A DNA stretch of 64,000 nucleotides from Myxococcus eversor (GCF_010894455.1 NZ_JAAIXY010000001.1:744001-808000); one strand, 5' to 3'; numbered from the stretch's first letter, positions 18,651 through 30,039 are shown. The notes: generated by a model from the letters alone, not told the origin. Made by a program: numbers and translations.

Positions 18651-19871
18651 TTACTCCCTCCCGCCTGTCGCGGGGGAGGGAGACGGCCTTGCCCACGGTT
18701 CCAGCTCGGGGAGCATCCGCTCCACCCCGGAGGAGCTGTTGGCCAACAGGCGCAGCACCTCCTCGGCCGCCTCCCCGGTGACGGGTACGGGCTGGAAGGG
18801 GAGTTCCGGGAAGCGGTCCGTGCGCAGCGGCAACACCTCGCTGGAGAGGTAGCCCCCCGGACCGAAGCGGCCCTTCCACAGGGCGCCCCGCTTGTCGCGC
18901 GGATTCCAGTTTCCTCCGAAGACGAAGTTGCCCAGCGAGTAGACGACGGGCGCCCCCCGGTGCAGCTCCATCGCCTGGAGCACGTGGGGGTGGCTGCCCA
19001 GCACTCCGGCGGCCCCCGCGTCGATGGCGGCGTGGGCGAGTCTCACCTGGTAGGGCTCCGGCACGTAGGTGCCCTCGCGGCCCCAGTGGAAGAAGGGCAG
19101 TACTACGTCCGCCTGGTGCTTCGCGGCGAGGATGTCCTCGCGCAGCATGCGCTCCATGACGTCCACGTCCGAGAAGTGGCCGGCCACCCCCGGCGTCGTC
19201 TCCGTGGCGTAGACCTCCGGGGGCTCGATGTTGCGCTCGCCCAGGAAGAAGTACCCCAGCAGGGCGACCTTCACTCCGCCCACGGTGATGACGGCGGGGC
19301 GGCGCGCCTCGGCGAGCGTCCTGCCCGCGCCGAAGTAGGGGATTTGGGCGGCCTCCAGCGTCACCAGCGTGTCCACCAGCCCCTGGGGCCCGTAGTCCAT
19401 GAGGTGGTTGTTGGCCAGGCTGACCACGTCCACGCCGCCCGAGAGGAGCGCGCCCACCAGCTCCGGCCGGGCTCGGAAGTTGAAGTTCTTGGCCAGCTTC
19501 TCGCCGCCCTCGGTGAAGGGGCACTCCAGGTTGACGACGAAGAGGTCGGCCGCGTCGCCCAGGGCCCGGACCTCCTTGAAGCCGTAGGCGAGCATCTCCT
19601 CTCGGGAGCGGCCCTTGGCCACCTGGTCGTCGAAGTACTTCTGGTGGTTGTGGCCCAGCGTCACGTCCCCTCCCACCACGAGGGTGATGGGGCGGGCGGG
19701 GGGCCCGGCGTCCAGGGGGCCGGTCGCTTCGGCGCTCGCGGGAGGGCCCGCGTCCTCTGGAGAACGGGTCTCCACCGAGGGGGCGGTGGAGGGGGTGGGA
19801 GCCTCCGGCACGGGGGCGGGGCGGGGGTGACAGGCGGAGAACAGGAGGAGCAGGAGGGCGGCGTGGCGCAT
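18651..19871 (-). CDS. CapA-family (poly-gamma-glutamate synthesis-like) lipoprotein
   Basis: 406 residues. A lipoprotein signal with FSAC (Cys14) is followed by a Pro/Ala-rich linker and a metallophosphatase-like CapA domain from about residue 60: GGDVTLGHN, NLECPFTEGG, SLANNHLMDYG, FFHWGREG, GSHPHVLQAME and YSLGNFVFG. In Bacillus, CapA/PgsA is part of poly-gamma-glutamate production, but stand-alone homologues are widespread and mostly uncharacterised. No capB or capC genes are nearby, so capsule synthesis should not be assumed. Confidence 0.9.
   Translation of the reverse strand: MRHAALLLLLFSACHPRPAPVPEAPTPSTAPSVETRSPEDAGPPASAEATGPLDAGPPARPITLVVGGDVTLGHNHQKYFDDQVAKGRSREEMLAYGFKEVRALGDAADLFVVNLECPFTEGGEKLAKNFNFRARPELVGALLSGGVDVVSLANNHLMDYGPQGLVDTLVTLEAAQIPYFGAGRTLAEARRPAVITVGGVKVALLGYFFLGERNIEPPEVYATETTPGVAGHFSDVDVMERMLREDILAAKHQADVVLPFFHWGREGTYVPEPYQVRLAHAAIDAGAAGVLGSHPHVLQAMELHRGAPVVYSLGNFVFGGNWNPRDKRGALWKGRFGPGGYLSSEVLPLRTDRFPELPFQPVPVTGEAAEEVLRLLANSSSGVERMLPELEPWARPSPSPATGGRE
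18654..18682 (+). terminator. hairpin at the convergent small-protein/capA ends
   Basis: CTCCCTCCCGC (18654-18664) can pair with the G-rich run ending GGGGAGGGAG (to 18682), with two unpaired G. It lies just past the small basic gene and inside the last codons of the capA-like gene. There is no T-tract, so termination is only a suggestion. Confidence 0.35.
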
Positions 19872-19934
19872 GGACGGAGGGAAACTCTACCTTGCACCCT
19901 TCATTGCGCGACGCGTAGATTGCCCGGCGCTCTC

Positions 19935-20750
19935 ATGGCCCGGGAAAAGGACAACATCGCGCTCTCCGACGAGCACAACACTCGTGGAATCGAGCTGGCG
20001 GACCGGGGTTGGCTGGACGAGGCCATCAAGGAGTTCAAGAAGGCCATCGACCTGGACCCGAGCTCGGCGCACGCGCACGACAACCTGGCCACCGTCTACG
20101 CGGAGAAGAAGCTCTTCCGCGAGGCCCTCACCGAGTACCTCACCGCCCTGAAGCTGGAGCCGGAGAGCGCCACGGCGCACTACAACCTGGCCTGCTTCCT
20201 CTCCACGCACGCCGGGGAGATGGCGGTGGAGGAGTACAAGGAGGCCATCGAGTTGGATCCGGAGTACCCGGACGCGCACCTCAACCTGGGCCTCACGTAC
20301 GCGGACCAGGGCCGGGTGGAAGAGGCGATGCGCGAGCTGCAGGCGGCCATCGAGCTGGACCCCCAGGACGCGTTCCCCCGGCACGAACTGGCGGCGCTGA
20401 TGATGGACGAGGGCGACTACCGCTCGGCGATTACGTTGTTGAAGGACGTGGTGCGGCTGGAGCCGGACAACTTCGAGGCGCAGCTGGATCTGGGCATCTG
20501 CTACGCGCAGAAGGGCTTCTATGCGGAGGCCGAGCGCGCGTACGAGCGGGCTCGCGCGCTGAACGCGGAGGACCTGCTGCTCAACTACAACCTGTCGGCG
20601 CTGTACGCCCTGTGGGGCAGGCCGAAGGACGCGGTGCAGTACCTGAAGGCGGCGCTCACGGCGGACCGTCAGAAGGTGATGGGGTGGCTGTCCACGGACC
20701 CCATGTTCGACGCGCTCAAGGGCGACGCCGACTTCGACGCCTTGTTCTGA
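19935..20750 (+). CDS. tetratricopeptide-repeat protein
   Basis: 271 residues from the ATG at 19935, with no signal peptide. Six to seven tandem TPR units (34-residue helix pairs with the pattern …A…NLA…Y…G…EA…Y…AL.LDP) cover residues 12-245. They form a right-handed superhelix used for protein-protein contacts. The next gene, a CorC/CNNM protein, starts 3 bp after the stop, so the two are co-translated. A scaffold role for a membrane complex is a reasonable inference; a specific partner cannot be named. Confidence 0.9.
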   Translation: MAREKDNIALSDEHNTRGIELADRGWLDEAIKEFKKAIDLDPSSAHAHDNLATVYAEKKLFREALTEYLTALKLEPESATAHYNLACFLSTHAGEMAVEEYKEAIELDPEYPDAHLNLGLTYADQGRVEEAMRELQAAIELDPQDAFPRHELAALMMDEGDYRSAITLLKDVVRLEPDNFEAQLDLGICYAQKGFYAEAERAYERARALNAEDLLLNYNLSALYALWGRPKDAVQYLKAALTADRQKVMGWLSTDPMFDALKGDADFDALF

Positions 20751-20753
20751 GCC

Positions 20754-22181
20754 ATGGGAATGGAATGGGTGTTCCTGGGGCTGGCGATCCTCCTGGTCTT
20801 CGCCAACGGCTTCTTCGTGGCGACCGAGTTCGCCATCGTGAAGATTCGCGCCACGCGCCTGCAGTCGCTCGTGGACGAGGGCACGCCGGGCGCCGCGCAG
20901 GCGCTGCGGATGGTGGAGAAGCTGGACGCGTACCTGTCCGCCACGCAGTTCGGAATCACGCTGGCCTCGCTGGGCCTGGGCTGGCTGGGTGAGCCCGCCT
21001 TCGCCAAGCTGCTGGAGCCCGTGCTGACGCAGCTGGTGCCCGAGGGCGCGAGCCCCACGCTGGCCCACACCGTGTCGGTGGTCATCGGCTTCAGCATCAT
21101 CACCTTCCTGCACATCGTCCTGGGAGAGCTGGCGCCCAAGAGCCTGGCGATCCAGCGCGCGGAGGCGACCACGCTGGCCGTGGCGCTGCCGATGCGGGCG
21201 TTCTACTTCCTCTTCTATCCCGCCATCATCCTGCTCAACGGGCTGGCCGCGTGGGTGTTGCGCGCCTTCGGCCTCCACTCGGTGGGGGAGTCGCACGAGG
21301 CGCACAGCGAGGATGAGCTGCGCGTCATCCTCCACAGCTCCGCGCAGGCGGGGGCGATTACGACGGCGCGCGCGGAGCTCCTGGAGCGCGCGCTGGAGAT
21401 GGCGCAGAAGACGGCGCGGCAGGTGATGGTGCCGCGAAACCAGGTGAAGTTCCTGGACGTGGAGGAGCCGCTGGAGAAGTGCATCTCCGACGCGCGCGCC
21501 GCGGGGCACACGTGGCTGCCGGTGTGCCGGGGCAACCTGGACGAGGTGGAGGGCGTGGTGAACGCCAAGGACCTCTTCTTCCTCCTGTCGCGCGGCGAGC
21601 TGCGCAGCCTGGCGCAGGTGCAGCGGCCGGTGCTCTTCATCCCGGAGAACGCGACGCTGGAGCAACTGCTCGCGGAGTTCCGCCGCCGGCGCCGTCAGAC
21701 GGCCCTGGTCGTGGATGAGCACGGCGGCACGTCGGGCCTCGTCACCATCTCCGACGTGGTGGCCGAAGTCGTCGGCGACGTGGCGGAGCTGGGCCGGCGG
21801 ATGGATGAGGTCCGCTCGCTGCCGGGTGGGCGCTTCGAGCTTCCGGGCACGGCGCAGCTGGATGACCTGGAGGAGCGGCTCGACGTCACCTTCGACCTGG
21901 ATGAGGACGAAGAGGGCGAGGTGACGACCATCGCCGGCTTCCTGATGGCGAAGCTGGGGCGCGTCCCGGAGAAGGGGGACTCGCTGCGGCTGGATATGTG
22001 GCGAATCCTGGTGGAGGAGGTGGACGGGCCCCGCGTCGTCCGCGTGACGGTGGAGCCCCAGTCCCGCGCCGCCGCGCCGCGCCCGGCCACGGAGACGCCG
22101 TCGTCGTCGGGCCCGGGAGAGTCGCAGCAGGGCACCCCGGACGAGACACCGCCCGCTTCTTCGGGCGGAGAGTCCGCGTAG
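20754..22181 (+). CDS. CNNM/CorC-family membrane protein with CBS pair
   Basis: 475 residues. An N-terminal DUF21/CNNM transmembrane domain (about 1-195, three to four helices, starting GLAILLVFANGFFVATEF) is followed by a CBS-domain pair (about 210-335) and a C-terminal CorC/HlyC module (about 350-435, with LDDLEERLDVTFD). The last 30 residues are a Pro/Ser/Glu tail. The family is linked to magnesium or cobalt efflux and was historically called 'hemolysin'; no haemolytic role should be inferred. It is coupled to the preceding TPR gene. Confidence 0.92.
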   Translation: MGMEWVFLGLAILLVFANGFFVATEFAIVKIRATRLQSLVDEGTPGAAQALRMVEKLDAYLSATQFGITLASLGLGWLGEPAFAKLLEPVLTQLVPEGASPTLAHTVSVVIGFSIITFLHIVLGELAPKSLAIQRAEATTLAVALPMRAFYFLFYPAIILLNGLAAWVLRAFGLHSVGESHEAHSEDELRVILHSSAQAGAITTARAELLERALEMAQKTARQVMVPRNQVKFLDVEEPLEKCISDARAAGHTWLPVCRGNLDEVEGVVNAKDLFFLLSRGELRSLAQVQRPVLFIPENATLEQLLAEFRRRRRQTALVVDEHGGTSGLVTISDVVAEVVGDVAELGRRMDEVRSLPGGRFELPGTAQLDDLEERLDVTFDLDEDEEGEVTTIAGFLMAKLGRVPEKGDSLRLDMWRILVEEVDGPRVVRVTVEPQSRAAAPRPATETPSSSGPGESQQGTPDETPPASSGGESA

Positions 22182-22210
22182 CGTTGAAGTCCCGGGCGTC
22201 CGGGCTCCGC

Positions 22211-23014
22211 TCAGGGCGCCGAAGGCACCTTCTTGTCGGCCGCGGCCTTCTTCACGGGCCGCTTCGCGTTGCCGGAGGACTTGGCCTGCACGGGCTGGGG
22301 CCGCTCCACCTTGAGCAGCTCCAAATCAGTGCCCTCGGCCGTGGCCAGCTTGAGGATGCCCACGCCCGGGGCGAACCAGATGTGGCTCTCCATGGAGCGG
22401 CCCTCTGAGCCGGGGCGGCTGGCGCGCGCGGTGACGATGTTCTTCACCTTCAGCGCCTTGAACGTGCCGGCCGCCACGGTGACTTCCTCTTCGCCCACGA
22501 CGGTCGACTCCTTGTCGAACGTGGTGGCGATGATGGGCCGGATGCCGTTCGTCTTGCCCACGGGGGGCTGGAGCTTCACCGACAGGCTGTTCTTCCACGT
22601 GCCGCCAATCACCATGCTCGACAGCGCGGGAACCGCCATGCCTTCCGAACTGACGACTTGCACATCCATGCCGGACGCGGACAGGAGCGTGCCCTCCAGG
22701 CCGCCCAGGCCCGTGCTCATGCCCGCGGCGGTGCAGGTGGCCTCCGTCTCTCCCTGGCGGCCCTTGAGCTTCACGGCCACCTTGCCGCGCAGCCCCTCCG
22801 GCGTCGGCGTCACGTCGTGGGTGCTCAGCACCATCTCCGACGACCTGCCCGCCCGGTAGGTGAGCGTCAGCCCTTCTTCCAACGGGAAATACGGGTGGGG
22901 GCAGGCGGCCGGAGCGGCTTGCACCGCCTGCGTGTCAGACCGGGGTGTTACCTCCGGCGTAGGGGACGCTCCCAGAAGGAGCGTCAGGGCAAGAAAGGGC
23001 TGGTACGTACGCAA
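22211..23014 (-). CDS. secreted protein, TapB/DUF3108-like
   Basis: 267 residues. It has a short signal sequence (LALTLLLGA). A beta-rich body follows, with PLEEGLTLTYRAG, GTWKNSL and VAAGTFKALKVKN…ESHIWFAPGVGILKL, the layout of periplasmic proteins annotated as TapB- or DUF3108-like; that link is tentative. The tail is rich in Lys, Ala and Pro. The only early start is TTG at 23014, directly abutting a GGAGG, which is unusually close spacing; upstream there is an in-frame stop. It is convergent with the CorC gene. The function is unknown. Confidence 0.7.
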   Translation of the reverse strand: MRTYQPFLALTLLLGASPTPEVTPRSDTQAVQAAPAACPHPYFPLEEGLTLTYRAGRSSEMVLSTHDVTPTPEGLRGKVAVKLKGRQGETEATCTAAGMSTGLGGLEGTLLSASGMDVQVVSSEGMAVPALSSMVIGGTWKNSLSVKLQPPVGKTNGIRPIIATTFDKESTVVGEEEVTVAAGTFKALKVKNIVTARASRPGSEGRSMESHIWFAPGVGILKLATAEGTDLELLKVERPQPVQAKSSGNAKRPVKKAAADKKVPSAP

Positions 23015-23259
23015 CCTCCAGAAAAGTCAATGGGAAGGTAGGGTGGGGCGGCCAGGGCGCAAGTCCAAGAGAGGACCCTCCTGTCAGACTCCCGTCCTTT
23101 TGAAGGGCAAGCAGCCGAACGTATGGCCACGCGTGGCATGGTCACGCTTGATCGCCTGGATGGCGGCTGGTACTCCTGCTGATCGTTCCGAGGCCGATTT
23201 TTCGGCCTCGCGCTCACTTTTCACTTCGTATCTCGCGCTTCATCCAGGAGCCCGCTGGC

Positions 23260-26200
23260 ATGCGTATCAAGCGGTTGGACATCACCGGCTTTAAGTCGTT
23301 CATGGAGCGCAGCGTCTTCACCTTCGACGAAGGCGTCACCGGCATCGTCGGCCCGAACGGCTGTGGAAAGTCCAACGTCGTGGACGCCATCCGCTGGGTG
23401 ATGGGTGAGCAGAGCGCGAAGAACCTCCGTGGCCGCGGCATGGAGGACGTCATCTTCAACGGCTCGGAGAACAAGCCGCCTCTGTCCATGGCGGAGGTGT
23501 CGCTCACCTTCCTGGTGGATGACACGGACCAGCTGTCGCCCCAGTACCAGGGCTACTCGGAGATCACCGTCACGCGGCGCCTGTTCCGCAACGGGGACTC
23601 GGAGTACCTCATCAACAAGACGCTGTGCCGGCTCCTGGATATCACCGAGCTGTTCCTGGGCACGGGCGTGGGCACCAAGGCCTACTCCATCATCGAGCAG
23701 GGCCGCGTGGGCCTCATCGTCTCCAGCAAGCCGGAGGACCGGCGCCACCTGCTGGAGGAGGCCGCGGGCGTCACCAAGTACAAGGCCCGCCGCAAGGCCG
23801 CCGAGCGGAAGATGGAGGCCACCGAGGCCAACCTCCTGCGCGTGACGGACATCACCAGCGAGCTGGAGAAGCGGCTGGACGCGCTGTCCCGCCAGTCGAA
23901 GAAGGCGGAGAAGTACAAGAAGCTCAAGCAGCGCATGCGGGACATCGACCTGCACGCGGCCAGCCACCGCCACCTGGAGCTGCTGGCGGAGAAGCAGGTC
24001 CTCCAGTCGCGCCTGCAGAACCTGGGCTCCGAGGAGCGCGAGAGCCTGGACCGGGTGAAGGAGCTGGAGGAGGCCATCACCCGTCGCCGCGCGGAGCTGG
24101 ACGCGGAGGCCGCCGCCCTCCAGACGCTGGCCGCGGAGGTGCACGCGCTGGAAAGCTCCGTGCAGCGCGACACGCAGGAGCTGGCCTACGGCCGCCGTGA
24201 CTTCGACGAGACGAACAGCCGCGTGACGCAGGCCCGCGCGGAGCTGGACGGGCTGCTCGCGCGGCAGGCGGAGATGTCCGACGCCATGGCCGCCCGCGAG
24301 GCGGAGCTGTCCGGCATCGCCGGCTCGTGGAAGGAGGACGAGGTCGCGATGCAGGTGGCGCAGGAGGAGCTGCGCCGCGTCAACCACCTCCAGACGGAGG
24401 TCGCCCTGCGGCTGGAGCAGGAGCGCGCCGGGCTGGTGGCGGTGGCCTCCCGGCTGGCCAACCACGAGAGCAACCTGGTCAACCTGGCCCGCCAGCGCAC
24501 GGACCTGGAGGCGCGCCGGGCCCGGCTCCAGGCGGAGCTGGACGGGCTGCGCGCGCAGGAGACGGAGCTGGAGTCGGTGCGCGGCGACGTGGCGAAGCGG
24601 GTGGAGGACACCCGGCACCTCGCCGCGGAGCTGGCCGAGCGCAAGGGGCAGGAGGAGGACGCCCTCTCCCGCACCCGGGCGACCTTCACGGAGAACGAAG
24701 TCCAGGTCATCGCCCTGCGCGAGGAGCTGAGCGACAAGCGCAGCCGCCTGTCGTCCCTGGAGGACATCCAGAAGAACTACGACGGGTTCGACCGGGGCGT
24801 GCGCGCCGTCATGATGCGCGCCGGCACGGTGGCCCGGGAGCAGGGCATCTTCGGCCTCGTGGCGGACGTGCTCACCGTCACCCAGCGCTACGAGCGCGCG
24901 GTGGAGGCCGCCCTGGGTGAGCGGCTCCAGCACGTCATCGTGGAGAGCCGCGACAAGGGCGTGGAGCTGGTGGAGTACCTCAAGGGCCACGCGGAGGGGC
25001 GAGGCAGCTTCCTGCCCGTGCCCATGCTGGACACGCTGCAGCCCGTGCTGGAGCCGGACTTCGAGCGCCCGGGCGTGCTGGCCCACGCGCTGCGCGAGGT
25101 GACGTGCGAGGAGGCCCTGGCGCCCGTGGTGCGGATGCTGCTGGGCGACGTGGTCATCGTCCAGGACCTGGCGTCGGCGCGCGCGTACTCGGAGGCCGGT
25201 GGCCCGCAGTGCACGCTCGTCACGCAGGAGGGCGAGGTCTTCCGCGCGGACGGGACGATTGTCGGCGGTGAGCGCGAGGGCGCGGCGGTGGGCGCGCTCC
25301 AGAAGAAGCGCGAAATCGCGGAGCTGGCCACCGAGGTGGCCCGGGTGGAGGAGCGCTACAACGAAATCCTCACCCGGCACTACACGCTCCAGAAGCAGAT
25401 GGGGCACACCGAGGGCGTCCTCAAGGGGCTGGCGAAGAACCAGCACGCCGAGGAGGTCAACCTCGCCAGCCAGGAGAAGGACCTCCACAAAGCCGGTGAG
25501 GACCTGGCGAAGGTGCGCGAGCGCCTGCGGGCCCAGGAGCATGAGGACGGGCAGCTGGGGCAGAGCCACATGGCGCTGGCCAACGAGGAGGAGACGAGCC
25601 GGGGCGAGGTGGCCCACGGCCAGACGGACCGGGAGGCGCGCGAGGAGCGCGTCCGGCAGCTCTCCTCCGAGCAGGAGTCCCTGCGCCAGCGCTCGGAGAC
25701 GGCCAACGGCGAGCTGACGGGGCTGCGCATCAAGGTCGCCGCCGGCAGCGAGCGTGGCGAGTCCGCGCGCAAGGAGCTCGACAGCCTGGTGACGCAGCGC
25801 CGGGAAATGGAGACGCGGGTGGCGCGCCTCCAGGCGACGCTGGCCGAGGGTGGCTCGCGCACCGAGGAGCTGGCGCGGCGCACGGCGGAGACGGAAGCGG
25901 GGCTGGCCCAGCGCGTGGAAGAGCACCGCGTGGCCGCGGAGGGCCTGGAGGCGCGGCGCACCGCGCACACCACGGCCTCCACGGAGGTGCGGGAGCAGGA
26001 CGCCCAGTTCCGCGAGCTGCGCGGCCGGGTGGAGGAGCTGATGCAGGGGCTGTCGCAGATTTCGCTGCGCGAGCGCGAGATTGCCCTGGAGCTGGAGCAC
26101 CTGTCGGCCGGCATCCGCGAGCGGCACCAGGTGGACCTGGCGCTGGAGCTGCACCGCTACCACCTCCTGCCTTCACTGGCCCCGGAGACGGAGGCCGAGC

Positions 26201-26859
26201 TCAAGGACTTGCGCGCCCAGGTGGAGAAGATGGGGGAGATCAACCTCACCGCCATCGACGAGCACGCGGAGCTGTCCAAGCGCTTCGACTTCCTCATCGC
26301 GCAGAAGAAGGACCTCCAGTCCTCCATGGAGCAGCTGCGCGAGGCGATTACTCGCATCGACGCCACCAGCCGCGAGCGCTTCAAGCAGACCTTCGACGTG
26401 GTGAACGAGAAGTTCCAGGCCATCTTCCCCCGCCTGTTCGGCGGCGGGCGGGCCAGCCTGGTCCTCACCAACGACGGGCCCAACGGCGAGCCGGGCGTGG
26501 AAATCGTCGCCCAGCCGCCGGGCAAGAAGCTCCAGAGCGTCAACCTGCTCTCCGGTGGCGAGAAGGCCCTCACCGCCGTGGCCCTCATCTTCGGCATCTT
26601 CCTCATCAAGCCCACGCCCTTCTGCCTCCTGGACGAGGTCGACGCGCCGCTGGATGAGGGCAACGTGGGCCGCTACAACGACATGGTGAAGGAGATGAGC
26701 AGCCAGTCGCAGTTCATCCTCATCACCCACAACAAGCGGACCATGGAGGTCTCCAACACCCTCTACGGTGTCACCATGGAGGAGCCGGGCATCTCCAAGC
26801 TCGTCAGCGTGCGCATCAGCGAGGCCAGCGCGGCCAACGACGACAAGATCAGCGCGTAG
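23260..26859 (+). CDS. smc: chromosome segregation SMC ATPase
   Basis: 1199 residues, full length. It forms the ring-shaped condensin core that compacts and segregates the chromosome. The N-terminal ATPase lobe has Walker A GPNGCGKSN (31-39). Two long coiled-coil arms (about 170-500 and 680-1000) flank the hinge (about 510-670, around GIFGLVADVL and LGDVVIVQD). The C-terminal lobe has the LSGGE signature (1097-1101) and Walker B CLLDEVDAPLDEGN. An AGGAG ribosome-binding site precedes the ATG at 23260. The ScpA/ScpB genes are not in the window. A terminator follows. Confidence 0.98.
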   Translation: MRIKRLDITGFKSFMERSVFTFDEGVTGIVGPNGCGKSNVVDAIRWVMGEQSAKNLRGRGMEDVIFNGSENKPPLSMAEVSLTFLVDDTDQLSPQYQGYSEITVTRRLFRNGDSEYLINKTLCRLLDITELFLGTGVGTKAYSIIEQGRVGLIVSSKPEDRRHLLEEAAGVTKYKARRKAAERKMEATEANLLRVTDITSELEKRLDALSRQSKKAEKYKKLKQRMRDIDLHAASHRHLELLAEKQVLQSRLQNLGSEERESLDRVKELEEAITRRRAELDAEAAALQTLAAEVHALESSVQRDTQELAYGRRDFDETNSRVTQARAELDGLLARQAEMSDAMAAREAELSGIAGSWKEDEVAMQVAQEELRRVNHLQTEVALRLEQERAGLVAVASRLANHESNLVNLARQRTDLEARRARLQAELDGLRAQETELESVRGDVAKRVEDTRHLAAELAERKGQEEDALSRTRATFTENEVQVIALREELSDKRSRLSSLEDIQKNYDGFDRGVRAVMMRAGTVAREQGIFGLVADVLTVTQRYERAVEAALGERLQHVIVESRDKGVELVEYLKGHAEGRGSFLPVPMLDTLQPVLEPDFERPGVLAHALREVTCEEALAPVVRMLLGDVVIVQDLASARAYSEAGGPQCTLVTQEGEVFRADGTIVGGEREGAAVGALQKKREIAELATEVARVEERYNEILTRHYTLQKQMGHTEGVLKGLAKNQHAEEVNLASQEKDLHKAGEDLAKVRERLRAQEHEDGQLGQSHMALANEEETSRGEVAHGQTDREAREERVRQLSSEQESLRQRSETANGELTGLRIKVAAGSERGESARKELDSLVTQRREMETRVARLQATLAEGGSRTEELARRTAETEAGLAQRVEEHRVAAEGLEARRTAHTTASTEVREQDAQFRELRGRVEELMQGLSQISLREREIALELEHLSAGIRERHQVDLALELHRYHLLPSLAPETEAELKDLRAQVEKMGEINLTAIDEHAELSKRFDFLIAQKKDLQSSMEQLREAITRIDATSRERFKQTFDVVNEKFQAIFPRLFGGGRASLVLTNDGPNGEPGVEIVAQPPGKKLQSVNLLSGGEKALTAVALIFGIFLIKPTPFCLLDEVDAPLDEGNVGRYNDMVKEMSSQSQFILITHNKRTMEVSNTLYGVTMEEPGISKLVSVRISEASAANDDKISA

Positions 26860-26885
26860 TCGTCCTCACGACGCTGGAAACACAG

Positions 26886-26921
26886 AAGGCGCGGGTCCCG
26901 GAAGTTCGGGTCCCGCGCCTT
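26886..26921. terminator. bidirectional terminator after smc
   Basis: A perfect 10-bp stem, AAGGCGCGGG / CCCGCGCCTT, with a 16-base loop that can itself pair in part. It lies 27 bp after smc and 28 bp after the stop of the convergent lipoprotein gene, so it can serve both. Confidence 0.75.
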
Positions 26922-26948
26922 CGTGCGTTTCAGCCCTGCTGGGGACTG

Positions 26949-28151
26949 CTACTTGCCCTTGTAGGTCTTCTTCGGGCACGCCTTCTGGTCCGCGTCCGCG
27001 CGGGCCTGGGCGGCCGTCAGGTCCTTCTGGGTGTTGGTCAGCGCCGCCTGGCTGGCCGTCTCCACCGGCGTCCAACCCTCGGCGTCCGTCGTCTTCAGCT
27101 CCTGCACCAGCGCCACGGAGGCCTGGTCCACGGCCTGCTGGGCCTCCAGCGCCTTCACCCAGCCCTGCGCGGCCTCCACCAGCGCGTTGCACTTGCCGGC
27201 CAGCTCGTCGAACAGCTTGTAGTCCTTGGTCTTCTGGTACTTGGCCACCACGGCCTCGAACGACTCGGCGGCCGCCGCGCGGGAACCGAAGGCGATGGCC
27301 GCGTCCGCGGCGCGCTGGTTGCGGACGACCTCGAGCTGGAAGAAGCGCAGCTGGGGAGGCAGCGCGTTGGCGGCCTCGGTGGCACCCGAGTTGAAGTGGA
27401 CGAAGCGGTGCGGGTAGCTCAGCTTGTCCGTGGCAAGCTTCGCGGGCACGGCGACGACTTTCGTCTTGAGGCACGCGGCGAGCTGGTCACCCTCGGTGCT
27501 GCCGGAGGCGTCGAACGTCACCTCGGCGACGGGCTGGCCCTTGGTGAGCGTCACGTGGGACGTCAGCACCGGAGGCGTCTGCTCCTTGAAGTTGGCGTAG
27601 CAGTCGCACCAGCCCTGCTGGGCCAGGCGCACGGCGCCGGAGAAGTCCGAGCCGTCGTTGACGCCGAACTTCACCGTGGCGCTGGCCGTGGTGTCGTGTT
27701 CGAAGGTCGCCGTGGACTCCAGCGGCTGGGCGCCCTTGGTCAGGGGCTTCGGCTTGACGAGCTTGTCCACCACGGCCTGGATGCACTGCGTGCCCGCGGG
27801 GGTGAGGTTCTCCCCGGTGACTGCGTGCGTGCCGCCCGCGTCCGTCACGGTGGTCTTCACCGAGGCGACCGTCTTCTCGGCGGGGCCCCGGTTCTCCGGG
27901 GACACGAGACACTCCAGCACTTCCGGCCGGGTGGTGAGCATGGCGCCCACCAGCACGCCCTGGTTGGAGGCCGGCAGGGTCAGCTCGCGCGGGAAGCAGG
28001 TGGCCACGTCGAACGCGGGCTGGTTGCCAATGCGCACTCGCTCCTCGGTGGTCAGCGGCTTGGCGGCCGCGTCGGCGCTCTCGGCGGGCTTCTGCTGACC
28101 GGCGCAGGCGGCGGTGAAGACGACGGAGGCTACGACGAGACGACGCAACAT
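26949..28151 (-). CDS. lipoprotein with C-terminal helical region
   Basis: 400 residues from the ATG at 28151 (GGGAGAA upstream). The lipobox is TAAC (Cys16). Two similar beta-rich halves (around TTRPEVLECL…VTDAGGTHAVTG and SHVTLTKGQPVAEVTFDASGS) precede a helical C-terminus of about 130 residues rich in Ala, Gln and Lys, probably coiled-coil. No family is recognised beyond general similarity to myxobacterial lipoproteins. It starts 38 bp after the FHA/AAA+ regulator gene and is likely in its operon. Confidence 0.75.
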   Translation of the reverse strand: MLRRLVVASVVFTAACAGQQKPAESADAAAKPLTTEERVRIGNQPAFDVATCFPRELTLPASNQGVLVGAMLTTRPEVLECLVSPENRGPAEKTVASVKTTVTDAGGTHAVTGENLTPAGTQCIQAVVDKLVKPKPLTKGAQPLESTATFEHDTTASATVKFGVNDGSDFSGAVRLAQQGWCDCYANFKEQTPPVLTSHVTLTKGQPVAEVTFDASGSTEGDQLAACLKTKVVAVPAKLATDKLSYPHRFVHFNSGATEAANALPPQLRFFQLEVVRNQRAADAAIAFGSRAAAAESFEAVVAKYQKTKDYKLFDELAGKCNALVEAAQGWVKALEAQQAVDQASVALVQELKTTDAEGWTPVETASQAALTNTQKDLTAAQARADADQKACPKKTYKGK

Positions 28152-28189
28152 GCGGTTGTTCTCCCTGGGGTGGAACTGCAAGGGGGCTT

Positions 28190-29578
<1,389 letters not shown>

Positions 29579-30039
29579 GGGTCCTCTTTAGGTGCGAGGG
29601 GACCGGGCGGGCAAGCCCGACGCACCATCTGCTCGTGCCCCATCAGCCCAGGGCAACGAGAGTGGAAGATTCTTCCTGGAGGGCTGTTGCACGCGAGCCT
29701 CCCTCGGAAGAAGGAAGACCCCGAGCGCGGAGCCCGGAGCCGGGGAGACAGCGGTGAGTCGTTGGCGGGTTCTCGGCGGTGCACATGCACGTGGCCCCAG
29801 TACGCCATGGACGTCTGGGGCCGGCGTGCTCGGCTTCGTCGGGAACTGTCCACCAGCGCACGTTCGTCGCCGTGCAAGCGGGGTGTCGCGCGACTGGAGC
29901 AAGGCCCTCGGGCGCTCTCCGGCCGCACGTGCGCCGGAAGTCGTCGTCCAGGGTGGGAAGGGCCGCTCGAGAAGCTCACGGCCGGCATCCAAGACGAACA
30001 CCCCGCGCGAATCCAGCGTCACGCGCGGACCAAGCCCAA
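29579..30039. other. intergenic region, no gene seen
   Basis: 461 bases between the regulator start and the small ferritin-like gene, both on the minus strand. Open frames here lack ribosome-binding sites and show coding bias in no consistent frame. It presumably holds the promoter of the regulator-lipoprotein operon. Confidence 0.5.

Noticed and set aside
18651-19871. Capsule (poly-gamma-glutamate) synthesis locus
   Set aside because: Only a CapA-like protein is present; capB, capC and other polymer genes are missing.
23221-26163. 980-codon open frame antisense to smc
   Set aside because: High GC with G/C third positions keeps the opposite frame open. The composition is Leu/Arg/Ala/His-rich without domains, and smc on the other strand is certain.
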